A stretch of 64,000 nt of DNA from an uncultured Ruminococcus sp. (GTDB lineage: Bacteria > Bacillota > Clostridia > Oscillospirales > Ruminococcaceae), in assembly GCA_934474025.1 (NCBI GenBank), contig CAKSMF010000005.1, forward strand, positions 155,867-219,866, given 5' to 3'. Within the stretch, counting starts at the first letter, position 1; every line of letters starts with the position of its first letter. The notes beneath the pieces were generated by a model that saw only the letters and a list, made by a program, of their open reading frames with translations, searched no databases and was not told the DNA's origin. Below, one piece after another: positions 60,272 to 64,000 of this stretch. The translations under genes and the position numbers were made by a program.

Positions 60272-61557
60272 TATTTCAGAGCCTTTAATGCTCTTTGTCC
60301 GATATCTTTTCTGTAGTGGGCTTTATCAAAGCTTATTTTCTTGACTCCTTCGTAAGCATTGTCAAGAGCTTCCTGTAAATTATTTCCTTTAGCAGTAACT
60401 CCGATTACACGACCGCCGTTAGTAAGGAATTTTCCGTCATCTGAAAGTTTAGTACCTGCATGGTATACAAAGCAACCGTCAATCTGTCCCTTGTCATTTA
60501 AACCATGCATTTCAATGCCCTTTGCATAACTTTCAGGATAACCACCGCTTGCCATAACTACGCAAGCACAACTGCCATTATGCCATTTGATGTCAACTTT
60601 ATCAAGTTCATGATTATAGATTGCCTCAAATATTTCATAAAGGTCAGCGTCAAGCATGGGAAGTACAACCTGTGTTTCAGGGTCTCCAAAACGGCAGTTA
60701 TATTCAATTACTTTAGCACCCTTTGGAGTAAGCATAAGTCCGAAGTATAAACAGCCCTCAAAAGTTCTGCCCTCTGCGTTCATAGCGTTGACGGTTGGAA
60801 TAAAGATTTTTTCCATACATTCCTTAGCTATTTCTTCTGTATAATACGGATTAGGTGAAAGAGTACCCATACCGCCCGTATTGAGTCCTAAATCGCCGTC
60901 TAAGGCACGTTTGTGGTCCATAGATGAAATCATAGGCACAATGGTTTTGCCGTCCGTAAACGACAATACAGACACTTCTGGACCGGTAAGAAATTCTTCA
61001 ATAACTATTCTTGCTGAACTTTTACCGAATTTGAGTTCATCAATCATATCATGAACAGCCTGAATAGCTTCTTCTTCATTCTGAGCAATTATAACACCTT
61101 TGCCGAGTGCTAAGCCGTCGGCTTTGATTACAGCGGGATAGCTGTTCTGTTCTTTAAGATACGCAATAGCTTTATCGCTTTCTGTAAACACTTCATAGAA
61201 TGCCGTTGGAATATTGTATTTTTTCATGAGTTCCTTTGAAAATACTTTAGAACCCTCTATAATAGCAGCGTTAGCCTTTGGACCAAATGTCATGAAACCT
61301 TCAGCCTGTAAAGCGTCAACCATTCCCATAACGAGCGGGTCATCAGGTGCTACAACTACCATATCAGGCTTTAATTGCTTAGCGAGTGAAACAACTCCGT
61401 CAATATCAGTTGCGGAAACATTGAAACATTCAGCGTATTTTGAAATACCAGCATTTCCGGGAGTACAGTAAAGCTTGTCTACGTGTTTGCTTTCAGCGAG
61501 TTTCATAATAATAGCGTGTTCACGACCGCCCCCGCCTACTACAAGTATATTTTTCAT
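60271..61557 (-). CDS. purD: Phosphoribosylamine-glycine ligase PurD
   Basis: PurD joins glycine to phosphoribosylamine with ATP (GAR synthetase). The 428-residue ATP-grasp protein starts MKNILVVGGGGREHAI and has the KADGLALGKGVIIA nucleotide motif, GPEVSVLSFTDG, and EYNCRFGDPETQ near the metal site. Its start overlaps the stop of the upstream 170-residue protein (ATGA). Full length. Confidence 0.96.
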   Translation of the reverse strand: MKNILVVGGGGREHAIIMKLAESKHVDKLYCTPGNAGISKYAECFNVSATDIDGVVSLAKQLKPDMVVVAPDDPLVMGMVDALQAEGFMTFGPKANAAIIEGSKVFSKELMKKYNIPTAFYEVFTESDKAIAYLKEQNSYPAVIKADGLALGKGVIIAQNEEEAIQAVHDMIDELKFGKSSARIVIEEFLTGPEVSVLSFTDGKTIVPMISSMDHKRALDGDLGLNTGGMGTLSPNPYYTEEIAKECMEKIFIPTVNAMNAEGRTFEGCLYFGLMLTPKGAKVIEYNCRFGDPETQVVLPMLDADLYEIFEAIYNHELDKVDIKWHNGSCACVVMASGGYPESYAKGIEMHGLNDKGQIDGCFVYHAGTKLSDDGKFLTNGGRVIGVTAKGNNLQEALDNAYEGVKKISFDKAHYRKDIGQRALKALK

Positions 61558-62066
61558 TGGGATAACCTCCTGTCATAATTTTTTGATTTATTTGCGTATG
61601 CTATATGTATTTCAATAACAGCCGTACAGCATACAAGTAAAAACGATATTATATTAAGCCATATAAGAATATTCTGTAATTTTGAAACAAGTCCAATCAT
61701 CATAAAGTCATCAGAACAAGTTGTCTGATAGACTTCATTCATCGACGTGTAATTTATAAATAAAAATATCAGAAAACTAATTACAGAATATTTAAGTTTC
61801 TTTTTGGATTTCAGTTTTTCAGAAAAAACGCTTATTATACATATTATAATATATGGTATGATGAATATTATGGAATAAATATAACTTTCAATTTGAGTAG
61901 GGTGAAGTTTATTAAAATATGTTGAGTCTTTCCAGAATTCATATGTTTCATGGAAAATAGATATTGATATGTTAACATTATAAATGTTTGCCAGACTAAA
62001 AATTACATATATTACAGAAAGTATAACGGAAATTATTGTAATAAATTTAATGGGTATTTTATTCAT
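61554..62066 (-). CDS. Four-helix membrane protein within the purine operon
   Basis: The 170-residue protein has four hydrophobic spans (about 7-27, 60-80, 92-110 and 128-150). It overlaps both neighbours by four bases (ATGA with the 107-residue gene and with purD), so its translation is coupled. No family recognised. Codon usage looks like the AT-rich genome background rather than foreign. Confidence 0.75.
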   Translation of the reverse strand: MNKIPIKFITIISVILSVIYVIFSLANIYNVNISISIFHETYEFWKDSTYFNKLHPTQIESYIYSIIFIIPYIIICIISVFSEKLKSKKKLKYSVISFLIFLFINYTSMNEVYQTTCSDDFMMIGLVSKLQNILIWLNIISFLLVCCTAVIEIHIAYANKSKNYDRRLSQ

Positions 62067-62386
62067 TGGAATACCTCATATTTTTTATACAGGTCAAACC
62101 CTAAAACAGAAAAACACTTAGAATTAGGTTTTTCCTTGTCGTATTTCCGTGAAGGATTGTCAATATCAATGATATATTTATAATCAAAGCTGTAACCTAT
62201 ACCGCATTCACGACGTGATTCACCACACTTGCAATACATTTGCGTAACTGTAAAAAGCGGTTCAATGTAACCGTCAGACGTTGCAAACCTTATTAAATCA
62301 GTTACAGCAAGCACAACCCATATAAAGAGAACTGCAATAATAGTTTTCAATGCAATTTTCTTTATGGATTTTTTTGTTTTTTCCAT
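62063..62386 (-). CDS. Small single-span protein with cysteine cluster
   Basis: The 107-residue protein has a basic N-terminus, one membrane span (about 13-31) and an outside domain with three cysteines (YCKCGESRRECGIGYSF) and a fourth further on, possibly a metal site or disulfides. It overlaps the next membrane protein gene (ATGA). GAAAGG precedes the ATG. Unknown function. Confidence 0.72.
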   Translation of the reverse strand: MEKTKKSIKKIALKTIIAVLFIWVVLAVTDLIRFATSDGYIEPLFTVTQMYCKCGESRRECGIGYSFDYKYIIDIDNPSRKYDKEKPNSKCFSVLGFDLYKKYEVFQ

Positions 62387-62441
62387 AGTAAACCTTTCTT
62401 TATGAGATACAGCCGACAGTTATTAAATGCCGGCTTTTACC

Positions 62442-62696
62442 TCAGAACCAGCGTTTTTTCATAGCCTTTAAAAAATCTTCAGTTATCGGATAACCGCTGT
62501 AGTCGCCTATTACGCTGTCTATATCGCAAAAGGGACATAAAGCAGTATCATTATTATCAATCCAGAAATTGATTTGAAAAGGTCTGAAAATTTTTGTACA
62601 GTAAAAGCAACCACAATAATAACTTTTTTCTATATGTTCTCTGTTGTGGATACTATAAGCATGGGCTTCATAAATATCTTTTTTGTTATACATCAA
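62442..62696 (-). CDS. Small zinc-ribbon-like cytoplasmic protein
   Basis: The 84-residue protein has CGCFYC near residues 28-33 and CPFCDIDSVIGDYSGYPI later, giving two CxxC knuckles, and lacks membrane helices. Proteins with the ending GDxSGYPITExFLKxM recur as small conserved hypotheticals in diverse bacteria. It lies 38 bases after the AICAR transformylase gene. Zinc binding is inferred; role unknown. Confidence 0.8.
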   Translation of the reverse strand: MMYNKKDIYEAHAYSIHNREHIEKSYYCGCFYCTKIFRPFQINFWIDNNDTALCPFCDIDSVIGDYSGYPITEDFLKAMKKRWF

Positions 62697-62734
62697 ATCA
62701 CCGCAGTTTTAATACTGCAAAAAGTTTATTTATA

Positions 62735-63916
62735 TTAGTGGTGGAAAAGTCTTATTCCTGTGAATGCCATAGCGATATTATACTTGTTGCAGGTTTCAAT
62801 AACATTATCGTCACGTATTGAACCACCTGGTTCAGCGATATATTCAACGCCGGATTTTTTAGCACGTTCGATATTATCACCGAATGGGAAGAATGCATCT
62901 GAACCTAAGCAAACACCAGTATTCTTTGCAAGCCAAGCTTTCTTTTCTTCAACAGTGAAAACTTCTGGCTTAGTTTTGAAAATTCTCTGCCATTCGCCAT
63001 CACGAAGAACGTCTTCATATTCGTCACCGATATAAACATCAATAGCATTGTCTCTGTCTGCACGGCGGATACCGTCAACAAAATCAAGTCCCATAACCTT
63101 TGGAGACTGTCTGAGCCACCAGTTATCAGCCTTTTGACCGGCAAGACGTGTGCAATGGATTCTTGACTGCTGACCTGCACCAATACCAATAGCCTGACCG
63201 TCCTTTACATAGCAAACGGAATTTGACTGTGTATATTTAAGAGTGATAAGCGAAATCATTAAATCATCAAGCTTATCAGCAGGAATATTCTTGTTTTCTG
63301 TAACGATATTTGCAAGGAGTTCCTTGTTAATTTCGAGTTCGTTTCTGCCCTGTTCAAATGATACTCCATAAACCTGTTTTGTTTCAATCGGAGCAGGCTT
63401 ATAATTTTCGTCTATTTTGAGAATGCAATAAGTTCCTTTTCTCTTGGATTTGAGAATTTCAAGTGCTTCATCATCGTAATCAGGAGCAATAATACCGTCT
63501 GAAACTTCTCTCTGAATCATTTTAGCTGTGCAAACATCGACTTTATCAGAAAGTGCAATGAAATCGCCATAAGATGACATTCTGTCAGCACCTCTTGCTC
63601 TTGCATATGCACTTGCAAGTGGAGTGAGTTCTCCAAGGTCGTCAACCCAGTAAATTTTTTTAAGGTCGTCTGAAAGAGGTCTGCCTATTGCTGCTCCTGC
63701 TGGTGAAACGTGCTTGAAAGAAGTTGCTGCACAAACTCCGGTAGCATTTTTTAATTCTTTTACCAACTGCCAACCGTTAAGAGCGTCAAGAAGATTTATA
63801 TAACCTGGTCTGCCACAAAGAACCTCTATAGGAAGTTCAGAACCGTCAGCCATATAAACTCTTGATGGTTTCTGATTAGGGTTACAGCCGTATTTTAACT
63901 GCATTTCGTTTGACAT
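62735..63916 (-). CDS. purH: Stand-alone AICAR transformylase (PurH C-terminal type)
   Basis: The enzyme formylates AICAR to FAICAR with 10-formyl-THF. The 393-residue protein begins MQLKYGCNPNQKPSRVY and has the catalytic KHVSPAGAAIG motif, NSVCYVKDGQAIGIGAGQQSRIHC and SDAFFPFGDNIERA. The IMP cyclohydrolase domain that forms the N-terminal third of bifunctional PurH is absent, so IMP closure needs a separate enzyme. AGGAGG precedes the ATG. A partial gene on the same strand ends 27 bases upstream. Confidence 0.93.
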   Translation of the reverse strand: MSNEMQLKYGCNPNQKPSRVYMADGSELPIEVLCGRPGYINLLDALNGWQLVKELKNATGVCAATSFKHVSPAGAAIGRPLSDDLKKIYWVDDLGELTPLASAYARARGADRMSSYGDFIALSDKVDVCTAKMIQREVSDGIIAPDYDDEALEILKSKRKGTYCILKIDENYKPAPIETKQVYGVSFEQGRNELEINKELLANIVTENKNIPADKLDDLMISLITLKYTQSNSVCYVKDGQAIGIGAGQQSRIHCTRLAGQKADNWWLRQSPKVMGLDFVDGIRRADRDNAIDVYIGDEYEDVLRDGEWQRIFKTKPEVFTVEEKKAWLAKNTGVCLGSDAFFPFGDNIERAKKSGVEYIAEPGGSIRDDNVIETCNKYNIAMAFTGIRLFHH

Positions 63917-63943
63917 GATAAATGTCCTCCTACTATAATATAT

Positions 63944-64000
63944 TTAGACGTTAAATCCATGACAAACCAGCCATGGTTTACACGTACTTGTTACATAAGC
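63944..64000 (-). CDS. 3' end of an upstream purine-operon gene, possibly IMP cyclohydrolase
   Basis: On the minus strand the frame entering at base 64000 reads AYVTSTCKPWLVCHGFNV and stops at 63944-63946. It is 27 bases before the AICAR transformylase start. Because the transformylase lacks the cyclohydrolase domain, a stand-alone IMP cyclohydrolase is a natural candidate, but 18 residues are too few to be sure. Confidence 0.5.
   Translation of the reverse strand, partial: AYVTSTCKPWLVCHGFNV

Noticed and set aside
62398..62440. Terminator between the 84- and 107-residue genes of the purine operon
   Set aside because: AGCCG.../...CGGCT forms a hairpin, but the T-run is on the plus strand only, opposite to transcription.

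Overview
The window is an AT-rich chromosomal segment from a low-GC Gram-positive anaerobe of the Clostridia. Strong AGGAGG-type ribosome binding sites, many TTG starts, a zinc-type S14, an HrcA/CIRCE-controlled groESL, the SRP RNA-dnaX-ybaB-recR block and the S10-spc-alpha ribosomal cluster ending in rpoA-rplQ all fit. The overall gene content looks most like Ruminococcus or a close Oscillospiraceae relative, but the species cannot be named from the sequence alone.

Layout. 1-6.3 kb: housekeeping operon (DUF1385 protein, prmC, recA, recX, rimO, pgsA, DtxR-like regulator), then a membrane-tethered XRE regulator. 6.3-9.1 kb, minus strand: recR, ybaB, dnaX and the SRP RNA. 9.1-9.9 kb: a non-coding region in which the promoter zone is present in three copies separated by two short palindrome-ended elements, then a GT2 glycosyltransferase. 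11-13 kb, minus: an ABC-2 exporter. 13.2-23.8 kb: an eight-gene envelope/carbohydrate locus with one giant binding protein, two permease pairs, an NHL protein, a YIP1 protein and a DUF5696 protein, but no ATPase. 23.9-26.1 kb: a structured leader, two paralogous lipoproteins and a 348-bp tandem duplication that copies the end of luxS. 26-28.7 kb, minus: luxS, an RluA-type pseudouridine synthase, a membrane protein and a histidine phosphatase. 29-32.8 kb: XRE regulator, TrpB2-type tryptophan synthase, acyltransferase.

32.9-48.8 kb: ribosomal protein cluster rpsJ to rplQ with secY, adk, map, a KOW protein, infA and rpoA. 48.9-51.5 kb, minus: a small membrane protein and groES-groEL under CIRCE. 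51.6-52.7 kb: yajC and a TIGR04086-type membrane protein. 52.7-56.6 kb, minus: two-component system with an HtrA protease. 56.7-59.6 kb: RING-like membrane protein, CPBP protease and a Spo0A-like regulator whose receiver domain has lost its phosphorylation residues. 59.6-64 kb, minus: a purine operon (AICAR transformylase, purD) with small membrane and zinc-ribbon proteins inserted by start/stop overlaps.

The strongest candidates for something undescribed are the ATPase-less DUF5696/YIP1/NHL transporter locus, the degenerate Spo0A paralogue, the promoter triplication with inserted short elements, and the structured leader plus duplicated lipoprotein/luxS segment. I saw no tRNA, rRNA, CRISPR array, prophage or transposase gene.
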